This document shows positions 43,860-51,774 of a stretch of DNA of 64,000 nt, in pieces; within the stretch, counting starts at the first letter, position 1, and each line of letters starts with the position of its first letter. Made by a program: the position numbers and the translations under genes. The notes beneath the pieces were generated by a model. The model searched no databases, was not told where the DNA came from, and was given only the letters and a program-made list of their open reading frames with translations. The DNA comes from Paraburkholderia sp. CNPSo 3272 (lineage in GTDB: Bacteria; Pseudomonadota; Gammaproteobacteria; Burkholderiales; Burkholderiaceae). Location of the stretch: assembly GCF_024206495.1 (NCBI RefSeq), contig NZ_JAMBPQ010000005.1:124001-188000 (forward strand), in the 5' to 3' direction.

Positions 43860-44993
43860 ATGGATGCGATTCAGCCAGGAGGACCGCAGGTAAGATTGCT
43901 CGATCTGATCGAAGCAATGCGCAAGCTTCGTCGTGCGGCCTGCGCCAGCCACCCCGACCCCGGCGTCGTCACCGACGCGCGCGGCGCCGCGCTCGCGATT
44001 CTCGCGCCCGATGGCACCTTCGTGTCGGTAAACCGCAGCGCTGCCGCGCTGCTCGGCTATTCGAGCGCCGAACTCGTCGGCAAGAGTCTCGTCGAGCTCG
44101 CGCCAGACGACGCTCATGCCGCGTTGGCAGATGAATTGTCCGCCAGCGCGGCTCGCGATTTTCATTCGTTTACGGCCGTGCTCACCGGTCGAACCGGTCA
44201 TCCAACGCGGCTTGCCTTGCATCAGCAGAGGGTGCCCACGAAAGCGATGGATTCGGCCGTCTCGCTGACGCTGTTCGAGGAACCGCTGATGGTCGAGCCC
44301 AGGTCTGCCGACCCCGTCGATTTGCTCGACGCAAGCGAGCGGTTGTGCCAGACATATCTGATGATAGGTCAGCAGAAAGAACGCCAGCGTCTCGCTTCGG
44401 AGTTGCACGACGGCCTTGGCCAGGCACTCACCCTCGTCAAGCTGATGACAGAGGACGCGCTGATGCGCATCCGTCGCGGCCAAGTCGACGATGCGGTGCA
44501 GCTGCTGGATTCAACCGTGTTCAGGATCCGCGAAACGATCGGCGACGTGCGGCAGATATGCGGTGAACTGAGGCCGCTCATGCTCGACAAACTGGGGCTG
44601 CCCGCGGCATTGGGTTCACTGTGCCGACGCATCGAACGCGGCACGGAGGCGATGTCGGTCGTGTTCGACTGCGATGTCGCGGACAATGACGTGCCCGAAC
44701 ATCTTAAAGCCGACATGTTCAGAGTCGCTCAGGAGGCGCTGAACAACGCCGTCAAGCATGCCGATGCGACAGAAATCTCGCTCAGCCTGCGCGGCGACGC
44801 GGCCCGTTTGATGTTGACGATTCAGGACAACGGCATTGGCTACGAGAGCCATCCATTCGCCACGGACGAAGCGTATGCGAGCGGATTGGGACTCATCGGC
44901 ATGCAGCACCGCGTAGAGATGCACGGCGGCGCGTTTTCGATCGAGTCGTCCGCGACGAGCGGGACCCTCGTCTGCGCGACCTGGACGCGCTAG
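43860..44993 (+). CDS. PAS-domain sensor histidine kinase (HisKA_3, NarX/DegS class)
   Basis: 377-residue cytoplasmic kinase with no membrane helix. PAS domain at about residues 35-140 (LAILAPDGTFVSVNRSAAAL, LLGYSSAELVGKSLVELAPD). The HisKA_3 dimerisation segment has the phospho-His in RQRLASELHDGLGQALTLVK, and a HATPase_c domain has AQEALNNAVKHA (N box) and IQDNGIGYESH (G1). GGGAG lies 5 bases before the ATG. As a soluble PAS kinase it would sense an internal cue such as redox state or a metabolite. It is flanked by two NarL-type regulators, both likely partners. Confidence 0.94.
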   Translation: MDAIQPGGPQVRLLDLIEAMRKLRRAACASHPDPGVVTDARGAALAILAPDGTFVSVNRSAAALLGYSSAELVGKSLVELAPDDAHAALADELSASAARDFHSFTAVLTGRTGHPTRLALHQQRVPTKAMDSAVSLTLFEEPLMVEPRSADPVDLLDASERLCQTYLMIGQQKERQRLASELHDGLGQALTLVKLMTEDALMRIRRGQVDDAVQLLDSTVFRIRETIGDVRQICGELRPLMLDKLGLPAALGSLCRRIERGTEAMSVVFDCDVADNDVPEHLKADMFRVAQEALNNAVKHADATEISLSLRGDAARLMLTIQDNGIGYESHPFATDEAYASGLGLIGMQHRVEMHGGAFSIESSATSGTLVCATWTR

Positions 44994-45010
44994 CGCTGCC
45001 CTCGCCGCAC

Positions 45011-45790
45011 TCAGGTTCCGGTCTCGCCCAGCCGGTATTCGGGCTCTTCGCCGCCCGGCCCCGAGCCCGGCGCCGGATCGGCGCGTTCCGGTACATGCGC
45101 GTCGTCCACGTCCGGCTCGGCGCATTTGGCTGCGAGCGAGGTCAGCAAGCCCATGCTCATCGCAACGAGAACCAGTTCGGTCAGGTTGGCGATATGGAGC
45201 TTATGCATCATGCTCGCGCGATACTTCTCGATCGTCTTCGGACTCAGGTTCAGATATTGTCCGACCTGCCGGTTGGTGCGCCCTTCCGCGATCAGCTTCA
45301 GCACGCTGCGCTCGCGCGCCGTCAGCACATCCCAGGCATGCTTCGGTGCGGGCGCTTCGCGGCCGCTGACGAACGAGTCGACCATATACCCGTAGACGTC
45401 CGCACTCAGATGCTTCTTGCCCTGCATGACCGAGCGCATCGCGACCAGCAGTTCCTCGAACGAGACGTCCTTCAGCACGTAACCGTCGACGCCGGCACGC
45501 AGCGCTTCCCGCACGTACTCCTCGCTTTGATGCACCGTGAGCGCGATGATCCGGATGCCCGGCGATCGCCGTTTGATTGTCGCGCTGGCGTCGATGCCGT
45601 TCATCCCTCGCATCGACAGGTCCATCAGGATCAGCTGGGGGGCGAGGGTCATCGCCTGCTGGCAGGCTTCCTTGCCGTCCCGCGCTTCGCCGACGACGTC
45701 GTAGTCGGCTTGCGCACACAGCATCGAACGTAGACCATTTCGCAGCAGATCGTGATCCTCTGCGATTACAACGCGACATTTGGTATTCAC
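45011..45790 (-). CDS. NarL/FixJ-type response regulator (second, with C-terminal tail)
   Basis: 259 residues from a GTG at 45790, with GGGAG 7 bases upstream. Receiver domain: VVIAEDHDLLRNGLRSM, phospho-Asp in LILMDLSMRG, IIALTVHQSE, GYVLKDVSF. LuxR HTH: LTARERSVLKLIAEGRTNRQ, then LNLSPKTIEKYRASMMHKLH. It is closely related to the regulator at 42252-42920 but carries an extra acidic, Pro/Gly-rich C-terminal tail of about 40 residues (VDDAHVPERADPAPGSGPGG). It converges on the histidine kinase gene with only 17 bp between them. Confidence 0.93.
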   Translation of the reverse strand: MNTKCRVVIAEDHDLLRNGLRSMLCAQADYDVVGEARDGKEACQQAMTLAPQLILMDLSMRGMNGIDASATIKRRSPGIRIIALTVHQSEEYVREALRAGVDGYVLKDVSFEELLVAMRSVMQGKKHLSADVYGYMVDSFVSGREAPAPKHAWDVLTARERSVLKLIAEGRTNRQVGQYLNLSPKTIEKYRASMMHKLHIANLTELVLVAMSMGLLTSLAAKCAEPDVDDAHVPERADPAPGSGPGGEEPEYRLGETGT

Positions 45791-46343
45791 GTCTTGTCTC
45801 CCGGTACCCCTGCCCTCGGCCGCCATAACCGCATTAACGATTCGACGAAATTCTTCCCTTCCACACAGCTTTCACTGTTTACATTCGAATTCCTAACTGT
45901 TAGCTTTATGTTATTTTCTGATTACTGTGTGTGGGCGTGCCGTCGCAAGGTTCGCGCCACTTCTCGCAGAGCAAGCAACGGCGCGCATCTCCACTTTCCG
46001 GGACACTTCGGCCGCGCATCGAGTGCCGAAAAATGTTTCAGTTTCGAACTCTTCTGAAATCTCCAGAAGATTAGCTGCTGCCATGGATGGCGGGAAACTC
46101 GTTCATTTTTATCATTGCGTGAAAATTGATGGATGATATTTGCATCCGGCGAGAAGAATTAAAGCGCCAGCCATGACGGCGTTAGCCGGTGCCGTTGATT
46201 ACCGCCTATTACCATTTATTTCGAATGTTAAGTTTTTGCAATGTGCTTTTGGGCCGCTCCTTCGCGTCACAAAGTGTAGGGAGGTGCCCCATTGCCGAGC
46301 CGTTTTTTCTTCCACCACAATTCAGGTGCAGGAGAAAACAACG
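45791..46343. promoter_or_regulatory. 553-bp low-GC intergenic region between divergent regulator and transglycosylase genes
   Basis: Clearly AT-richer than its flanks and without a credible gene. It holds the small palindrome CTAAC-T-GTTAG (45893-45903), an inverted repeat CTTCTG-N7-CAGAAG near 46050-46070, and the shared element at 46271-46295. The open frames across it have no ribosome-binding site and atypical composition. Confidence 0.5.
46271..46295 (+). promoter_or_regulatory. shared 24-bp element, transglycosylase copy
   Basis: The sequence AAGTGTAGGGAGGTG (46272-46286) followed by CCCCATTGC (46287-46295) is matched at 22 of 24 positions by the minus strand of 63442-63465, in front of the oxidase operon. 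Here it ends 48 bp before the transglycosylase ATG and has the same orientation as the gene. The length and position suggest a promoter element or activator site. Confidence 0.65.
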
Positions 46344-46976
46344 ATGCATTGCCACCCGTCATCCCGCTTCGGAAACGCGATCATTGCCGCATTCGCGATG
46401 CTCGGTGCGGTGTTGCCGGAAACGGCGTGCGCGCAAATTTTCGGCACGGTCGACAGCAACGGCGCCATCGTTCTGACGAACGTGCGCGGCAAGCCAGGAT
46501 TGAAGGTAATCGTCGCGGGCGAACCGCTGGGCGAACCCGGCGCGAGGCGCCGGTCGCGCAAGTCACCGGGCGGCGCCGACTCGCCCCTGTACGCGGACGT
46601 GATCGATGAAGCGAGCCGCTCCTTTCGCGTTCAACCCGAGCTACTTCGCGCGGTGATCGACATCGAGTCGGGCTACAACGCGAAGGCGGTTTCCGACAAA
46701 GGCGCGCTGGGACTGATGCAGTTGATGCCGCAGACCGCTGCGCGATTCTCGCAAGGCGACATGTTCAATCCGCGAGACAACGTGCTGGCCGGCGCCCGCT
46801 ATCTGCGCTTCCTTCTCGATCTATTCAAGGACGATGTAGAACTCACGCTGGCCGCCTACAACGCCGGTGAGAATGCGGTGATTCGCGCCGGCTATCGCGT
46901 GCCGTCGCTGCCGGAAACACGTCTGTACGTTCCGCGCGTCCTGGCGCGCTACAAGCAGCTTCTTGCGGCCAGTTAA
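46344..46976 (+). CDS. periplasmic lytic transglycosylase (SLT domain)
   Basis: 210 residues. Signal peptide (IIAAFAMLGAVLPETACAQ); a short N-terminal segment with FGTVDSNGAIVLTNV resembling DUF4124; then an SLT domain at about residues 85-205. The catalytic Glu is in AVIDIESGYNAKAVSDKGAL, followed by GLMQLMPQTAARF and LAAYNAGENAV. Such enzymes open peptidoglycan locally for trans-envelope machines. Its place between the secretion and oxidase operons, and the shared upstream element, make it a likely part of the same system. The start at 46344 has AGGAG 9 bases upstream. Confidence 0.93.
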   Translation: MHCHPSSRFGNAIIAAFAMLGAVLPETACAQIFGTVDSNGAIVLTNVRGKPGLKVIVAGEPLGEPGARRRSRKSPGGADSPLYADVIDEASRSFRVQPELLRAVIDIESGYNAKAVSDKGALGLMQLMPQTAARFSQGDMFNPRDNVLAGARYLRFLLDLFKDDVELTLAAYNAGENAVIRAGYRVPSLPETRLYVPRVLARYKQLLAAS

Positions 46977-47014
46977 TCGCCCGCTTGCGCGCCCCTGACT
47001 GCCGGCATAGCGAA

Positions 47015-47046
47015 CCGGCCGACTGAGGACCAGTTCAGTCGGCCGG
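47015..47046. terminator. bidirectional terminator hairpin
   Basis: Perfect 12-bp stem CCGGCCGACTGA / TCAGTCGGCCGG with an 8-base loop, between the converging transglycosylase gene and the last gene of the oxidase operon. No T-run follows. Confidence 0.7.
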
Positions 47047-47130
47047 ACGCCCTCTGCGACGTAGAACGTGCACTTGCTGGGTGCTTCGTCCTACGCTCTC
47101 CCTGCGTTGTCTACCGCGTGCGGGCGCACA

Positions 47131-47640
47131 TCACCGAAACAAGGGTATGGTCTTGTCCGCGCCCACGCCGTGCGCGTATGCATAGTGAAGCTCGATCATC
47201 TGCTCGATCTCCTCCACGCGCTCCTTCGGGACGTCGATCATCACCAGAAGTTCGCCGCGGAGAATCGCTTCCTCGAAGCGCTTCAATCGTGTGTTTCGTA
47301 CCTCGACGCCTATCATCGCCGCTACCCCCGCGCCGAATCCCGCGCTTGAGAGTATGAGGATCACCACAGTGCCGCCGGCTATCCGTACGTCTTCGGGCGG
47401 CCAGACAAGAGCAATCAGCGCCACCAGCAATCCGGTCGCACAACCTGCTGCCGCACCTCGTGCCAGCGAAGCGAGCAGATCGCTGCGTTGCGCAAGCGAT
47501 GCCTGCGGCAAGCCGTCGAGCGACACGCTCTCATTGGCCATGACATGCATATGCCGCCACTCGACCCGATGCAAAAGCAGTTCGCTGACGACCGCTCGCG
47601 CGCGCTGTGCGGTGGGCAGCAGAAAGTAGACGCGTTGCAT
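47131..47640 (-). CDS. small membrane protein of unknown function, last gene of the oxidase operon
   Basis: 169 residues. The N-terminal part (QRVYFLLPTAQRARAVVSEL) and C-terminal part (RGELLVMIDVPKERVEEIEQ) have the look of a split ferredoxin-like domain. They are joined by two membrane helices with glycine-rich hairpin (LARGAAAGCATGLLVALIAL, then GGTVVILILSSAGFGAGVAA). The layout resembles the DUF1269/stress-protein membrane proteins. It follows the cytochrome gene by 69 bp on the same strand. Function unknown; it is probably a cytoplasmic-membrane accessory protein. Confidence 0.8.
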   Translation of the reverse strand: MQRVYFLLPTAQRARAVVSELLLHRVEWRHMHVMANESVSLDGLPQASLAQRSDLLASLARGAAAGCATGLLVALIALVWPPEDVRIAGGTVVILILSSAGFGAGVAAMIGVEVRNTRLKRFEEAILRGELLVMIDVPKERVEEIEQMIELHYAYAHGVGADKTIPLFR

Positions 47641-47709
47641 TTGAGCGACCCCCGCTTTCCGTCGAAAGTGTGCAGACGCACGGCACGCCCCCGCAAAGCA
47701 CCATCGATC

Positions 47710-49428
47710 TCACGGCACGATCCAGTCCCCATCCGCGACGAGCTTGATGTGGTCCGGCCCGGCAAAGCGGACGATATAGCCGCCCTTGGACGCGAACGTC
47801 TGCCCCGGTGCCAGCGTCAGGCGCGGATAGTAACCCGTCAGGATGCGTCGTTCGAGCATGTCCTGAATCCGCTCCACCAGATAGTCCCTCACGAACGCAT
47901 CGACCATATGGCTCAGGGTCTCGGCGAGCAGACCGCAGGCAAGGTAGGTGTCCGCCTGCACCTGGGGAGCCACCATCGGTATCTGTCTGATTGAAAACCA
48001 GCCGAAGGCGTAGTCGACGCGCACACGCCGGCCCTCCGGCAAATCGAACGGGTACGCAAGGCGCGTGACGCCACGCCAGCTCGTCGGCAAGGGAATACTG
48101 TCCAGCCCGCCCATGAGGCCTGACATGAACACTGTATGCGTCGCTGGAGGGATTCTCGCGAGCGCCGCGATATCGGGCGGTCGCAACCACAATACGAGCA
48201 CATCCGAACGCGGTATGCCATGCATCGCACCGGCAATGCCCTCACCGCGGGCGAGCGCGTGGTTCGATACCGCAATGCCGTGAGCCGCCAGCGCCGTGGC
48301 GAGCGACTGCGCCGCGCGTTCGCCGTTGTCGCCGGTGCGATAGACCTGCCACACGTGCGTCGGCGCTTTCGCCTCTTTCGTTCCCAGCGCCTGCGGCGCG
48401 CCGGCTTCATCGACGATGCGGGCCGCGATCAGCTCCGACTCGAGCAGCACGCCCTTCGAGAAATAAACGGAATAGAAGTCGCGATCGTTTTCGATCGGCA
48501 CCTCGACGTTGGGAAAGAGACACGGCACGGCCTCCTGCTCGCAGAAGTCGTGAATCGGCGCCCAGTTTTTGCCGCCGAGACCCGACAACACCGCGAACAC
48601 GGGCTGCCGGGCCAGAAACTGCGTGAGTTGCCCGCGCCAGGTGTCCGGCGGACCTTTGAGCTCCCACACGTGCAGTTCCCAGCGGCGATTGACCATGAAC
48701 ATCATCTTGCGCGACGAACGCAACGGCGGCACCGCACCGAGCGGAAAGACGTTCTTGTCGGCGAAGTAATGCGTGAGCACATCGAGCATCCCCGCGCGCT
48801 TCACCGGGTCCGCATCGGGGGTGATGACCGTCGCAAAGTGCAGCACGGTTTCCGTGACGCCCGTCGGCCTGCGCCGATCGAGCTGCTTCAGATAACCGAT
48901 TAGCGCCTGCATATCGGCGTCGTTCAGCGCGTACTGCGGCATCAAGCTGCTGAGCGGCTTGCCTTCGGAGTCGATGCCTTCGCGAATGGCGCGCGCGACC
49001 GTCACCTCCGTGTACGGTTCACGTTCGGCGCGCATCCCGGGAACGTACGGCAACTCGCCCTCTTCCGGGTTTTGTGCGCGCGGCTCGACGAGGTAGCGCC
49101 AGCTGATTGGCGGGATGCTGCTGTTGCCTTCCCTCGAGCCCAGGCCGCTGCGGCGATGACAGTTCACACAGGCCGCGGCCGCGCCTTGCAGGCGCACGCC
49201 CCCGTCGTGCATCGCCTCGAGCGCTTCGCCCGAACCCAGTACGCCCTGCTGATAGAGGGCCTGCCCGGCGCTCGCGGTCGCGACTCGCTCGGCGGCAGGC
49301 GCGCAATGCACTTCGCGCGCAGGCACGATCAGCGCGGCGAGCAACGCGCATGGAGCGAGCCATCGCGCCGCCAGCGACGGCAACCGTGTGCGGCCTGCTG
49401 GCCTGCTTGCCGCGCGTTTCATGATCAT
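47710..49428 (-). CDS. cytochrome c fused to a periplasmic substrate-binding-protein-like domain
   Basis: 572-residue exported protein. A signal-like N terminus (residues about 20-45) precedes a monohaem cytochrome c domain with the haem motif CVNCH (87-91) and a Met-containing distal region (SLMPQYALNDADMQALIGYL). From about residue 175 onward there is a type I periplasmic-binding fold like that of ABC amino-acid receptors (VLTHYFADKNVFPLGAVPPL, VFAVLSGLGGKNWAPIHDFC, RDFYSVYFSKGVLLESELIA). No ABC transporter is nearby. Start 49428 overlaps the previous stop (ATGA). A role as electron carrier with a ligand-sensing module for the oxidase system is inferred. Confidence 0.85.
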   Translation of the reverse strand: MIMKRAASRPAGRTRLPSLAARWLAPCALLAALIVPAREVHCAPAAERVATASAGQALYQQGVLGSGEALEAMHDGGVRLQGAAAACVNCHRRSGLGSREGNSSIPPISWRYLVEPRAQNPEEGELPYVPGMRAEREPYTEVTVARAIREGIDSEGKPLSSLMPQYALNDADMQALIGYLKQLDRRRPTGVTETVLHFATVITPDADPVKRAGMLDVLTHYFADKNVFPLGAVPPLRSSRKMMFMVNRRWELHVWELKGPPDTWRGQLTQFLARQPVFAVLSGLGGKNWAPIHDFCEQEAVPCLFPNVEVPIENDRDFYSVYFSKGVLLESELIAARIVDEAGAPQALGTKEAKAPTHVWQVYRTGDNGERAAQSLATALAAHGIAVSNHALARGEGIAGAMHGIPRSDVLVLWLRPPDIAALARIPPATHTVFMSGLMGGLDSIPLPTSWRGVTRLAYPFDLPEGRRVRVDYAFGWFSIRQIPMVAPQVQADTYLACGLLAETLSHMVDAFVRDYLVERIQDMLERRILTGYYPRLTLAPGQTFASKGGYIVRFAGPDHIKLVADGDWIVP

Positions 49429-50261
49429 GGCGACGGATATCCGGCGCCAGGCAGCGCCGGCGAGGCATCGACGTCGATCGAAACCGGTTTGCGGTGCATC
49501 TGCGGCGGCGCGGGTCTCGTGAAGATTCCATCGTCCAGCGCCGGATTGAGCGACACTTTGTCGATGGTCAGCTTGTCCTTCTTGTCGGACGCCGCTGCCC
49601 CGCTCTCGATCTCGAGCGGTATCTGCAGTCCCTCGACGCTCCTGAAGTCGCTGTAGTTCACCTCCACGACGACCGTCTGCCCGCGCGGCGTACGCACCTG
49701 ATGATCGACCTGCACGTCGAGAAACGTTTGTGCGTCGATCCACACATGGCGGATCACACCGGAAGGCAGCTTCGCGGCAAGGCGATACGCATCGCGCCCG
49801 CCCACCTGATCCTTGCCCTCGAGCGTGACCGTGACGCCCTTCGCTTCATGGTCGATCAGGAGCCCGTCGATTACCTGCTCGTCGCGTGCGGACATCGCCT
49901 CATCCATCGAGTACGGCCGCGGCGTCGCGCTGCCCATGCCGTTCGGGCCGAGTTTCCAGCCTTGCTTGCCGTCGAATACGCGCACGGACTTCTGGTTGAA
50001 CACGGTGACCTCGAAGCGTGTCTTGTTCGGGCGCTTCATGGCGAGGACGAACGGCAGGTCAGGTGCAGGCGCATTGGCGCTATCCACGTGACCGGACCAG
50101 ATCATGGTCTGGACTTTGCGCCAGGCGTCGAGGCCGCCTCGCGCCTCGACGTTCTTCTCGACGATCTCATCGACGCCCAGGTCGTGCGCGGGGATCTGCT
50201 CGCCCGCGAATACGACCGCCGCAACGCTGCCGGCAAGCACCCATACCGCGACTGGTTTCAT
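49425..50261 (-). CDS. LolA-like exported protein (second copy)
   Basis: 278 residues with signal peptide (VAVWVLAGSVAAVVFAG). The mature start DLGVDEIVEKNVEARGGLDA is the hallmark of the outer-membrane lipoprotein-sorting-like (LolA/LolB fold) family. A half-barrel pattern follows, with FVLAMKRPNKTRFEVTVFNQ, VRVFDGKQGWKL, GRDAYRLAAKLPSG and VEVNYSDFRSVEGLQIPLEI. It is clearly related to the gene at 50292-51236. Start 50261 has GAGG about 9 bases upstream. The fold binds hydrophobic ligands; in this operon a chaperone or cofactor-handling role is possible but unproven. Confidence 0.83.
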   Translation of the reverse strand: MKPVAVWVLAGSVAAVVFAGEQIPAHDLGVDEIVEKNVEARGGLDAWRKVQTMIWSGHVDSANAPAPDLPFVLAMKRPNKTRFEVTVFNQKSVRVFDGKQGWKLGPNGMGSATPRPYSMDEAMSARDEQVIDGLLIDHEAKGVTVTLEGKDQVGGRDAYRLAAKLPSGVIRHVWIDAQTFLDVQVDHQVRTPRGQTVVVEVNYSDFRSVEGLQIPLEIESGAAASDKKDKLTIDKVSLNPALDDGIFTRPAPPQMHRKPVSIDVDASPALPGAGYPSP

Positions 50262-50291
50262 GACCGTCAACCTCATGGGGGCACCCAGCGG

Positions 50292-51236
50292 CTAGTGGCT
50301 CGCGCTCTGGCGCGTGCCGGCGTGCGCCCCGGCATTTGCGCCTGGGTTCGCACTCGCCGCCGGACGCGGGCTCGGGTTCGGGCTCGCGCTCGGGCCCGGG
50401 TTCGCGCTGACGACGGGCGCCGGGTGCGTGACTTTCGACACCGTGAGCTGCGGCTTGGCGAAGAGCGTGTCGTCCGCCTGCGGGTTCAGCGCGACCTTAT
50501 CGATGATCAGCTTGTGCGTGCCTCTCGCGCCGACGACAACCGTCTCGAGCGTATGCGGCATGACGAGACCGCCCTCCTTGCGGTAGTCGCGATAGAAGAT
50601 GGCGACGTTGTGCATCTTGCCGTCGAGCTTGCGCGGGTCGCCATCGATCTTCAGTTCGAGAAAGCTGGCCGCATCGATCCATACGCGGCGCGACGTGCCG
50701 TCCTTCAGCGTCAGCTTGAGCAAATACGCGCGGTGGCCTTCGACCATTTCCATGCCGAGCACGTCGATGCGCGTGCCTTTCGCCGCATAGTCCATGAGCG
50801 GACCGTCCAGTTCGGCCCACGATGCGGCCGCCCTGGCCTCCGCGGGCGTGTAGGGCTCCGCTTCATTGCGGCCGAGGAACGGCCTGACCTTCCAGCCCTG
50901 CGCGCCGTCGTAGACCTGGAAGGCCGTCTGGTCGTTGAAGCGGACCTCGATGCGGCTCTTGCGCGGGCGCTTGAGCGTCATCGTGAAGGGAAGTTTGGTG
51001 TTCTTCGTGCCGCCCGCCTCGAGCTGCCCCGACATCGTCATCGCGTTGACCGCGTGCCACGCCTGCAGGCCGCCGCGCGCCGCGACGTTGCGCTCGACGA
51101 TCTGCGCCGCGCTCATGTGCGCCGCGCCCGCGGTCTGGGCGCTCGCCGCAGAAGACCCCGCGAGCGCGAACGGAGCGCTTGCCACGAGCGTCACCACCGA
51201 CGCGGTCCGAATCGCCAGCGAAAGTAAGCGGTTCAT
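50292..51236 (-). CDS. LolA-like exported protein (first copy)
   Basis: 314 residues with signal peptide (SVVTLVASAPFALAGSSAAS). The mature region has AQIVERNVAARGGLQAWHAV, LPFTMTLKRPRKSRIEVRFN, FQVYDGAQGWKVRPFLG, GHRAYLLKLTLKDGTSRRVW and VAIFYRDYRKEGGLVMPHTL, matching the neighbouring gene domain by domain. The C terminus differs: a Pro/Ala/Asn/Gly-rich tail of about 45 residues (NPGPSASPNPSPRPAASANP). GAGGAG lies 7 bases before the ATG. The two genes look like a tandem duplication with tail gain in this copy. Confidence 0.83.
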   Translation of the reverse strand: MNRLLSLAIRTASVVTLVASAPFALAGSSAASAQTAGAAHMSAAQIVERNVAARGGLQAWHAVNAMTMSGQLEAGGTKNTKLPFTMTLKRPRKSRIEVRFNDQTAFQVYDGAQGWKVRPFLGRNEAEPYTPAEARAAASWAELDGPLMDYAAKGTRIDVLGMEMVEGHRAYLLKLTLKDGTSRRVWIDAASFLELKIDGDPRKLDGKMHNVAIFYRDYRKEGGLVMPHTLETVVVGARGTHKLIIDKVALNPQADDTLFAKPQLTVSKVTHPAPVVSANPGPSASPNPSPRPAASANPGANAGAHAGTRQSASH

Positions 51237-51279
51237 GAGTCATCTCCTCTTCGTCTGCGCGTGAAAAGCGCTTGCGCAA

Positions 51280-51774
51280 TCATTCGACTATCAGCCCGTC
51301 GATGTGGAACGTCCCCACGAATACGTCGACGCGCTCCCCGGCCTTGATCAGACCGCCCTTGTTCGAGAACACCATCCAGTACTCCTGACCGGTTTCCAGC
51401 GGACCGCTCTGGCGCAGCGCGCCGACCTTGTCCATCACCGGGATTTCGAGCAACGCATGGCTCGTGCGCCCGAACATCACGGCCGTCGCGGTCTTTTCGC
51501 CGAGCGGCCGCGCGGCCACCGGGTCCGTCACGCGATAGCTGAAGCGGACCAGGTTGCCCGACGCCGTGCGGCGCACGCTCAGGTGGTCGATGCCCTGCAT
51601 CAGCTCGTAGTAGCCCCTCGCGCGCTGCGGCAGGCTCGCCGGCGAGTACGGCGACTGCTTCGCCGCCGCGCTCGCACCGGCCTCGCCCACCGCCGGCTGA
51701 AGCGAGGCGGCAGCGAGGCAGACACTGCCGGCCGTCAGCACGGCCCGCCGCGACCGGTGGCGACGCTGGCTCAT
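51280..51774 (-). CDS. small Tat-signal exported protein of unknown function
   Basis: 164 residues. The N terminus has a twin-arginine motif (SRRAVLTAG) before a hydrophobic segment, so export of a folded, perhaps cofactor-bound, protein is likely. The mature domain is beta-rich (NLVRFSYRVTDPVAARPLGE, ATAVMFGRTSHALLEIPVMD, EYWMVFSNKGGLIKAGERVD). It has an immunoglobulin-like or small barrel look that I cannot name. The start overlaps the stop of the giant gene (ATGA), so it is translated with it and may bind or mature it. Confidence 0.8.
   Translation of the reverse strand: MSQRRHRSRRAVLTAGSVCLAAASLQPAVGEAGASAAAKQSPYSPASLPQRARGYYELMQGIDHLSVRRTASGNLVRFSYRVTDPVAARPLGEKTATAVMFGRTSHALLEIPVMDKVGALRQSGPLETGQEYWMVFSNKGGLIKAGERVDVFVGTFHIDGLIVE

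Noticed and set aside
45804..45812. TACCCCT, a match to the NarL heptamer, just upstream of the second response regulator
   Set aside because: A single 7-base degenerate match is expected by chance in this composition, and no paired heptamer with proper spacing was found.
45752..46057. Open frames in the low-GC region before the transglycosylase
   Set aside because: They start inside another gene or lack start signals, and their composition does not resemble protein.
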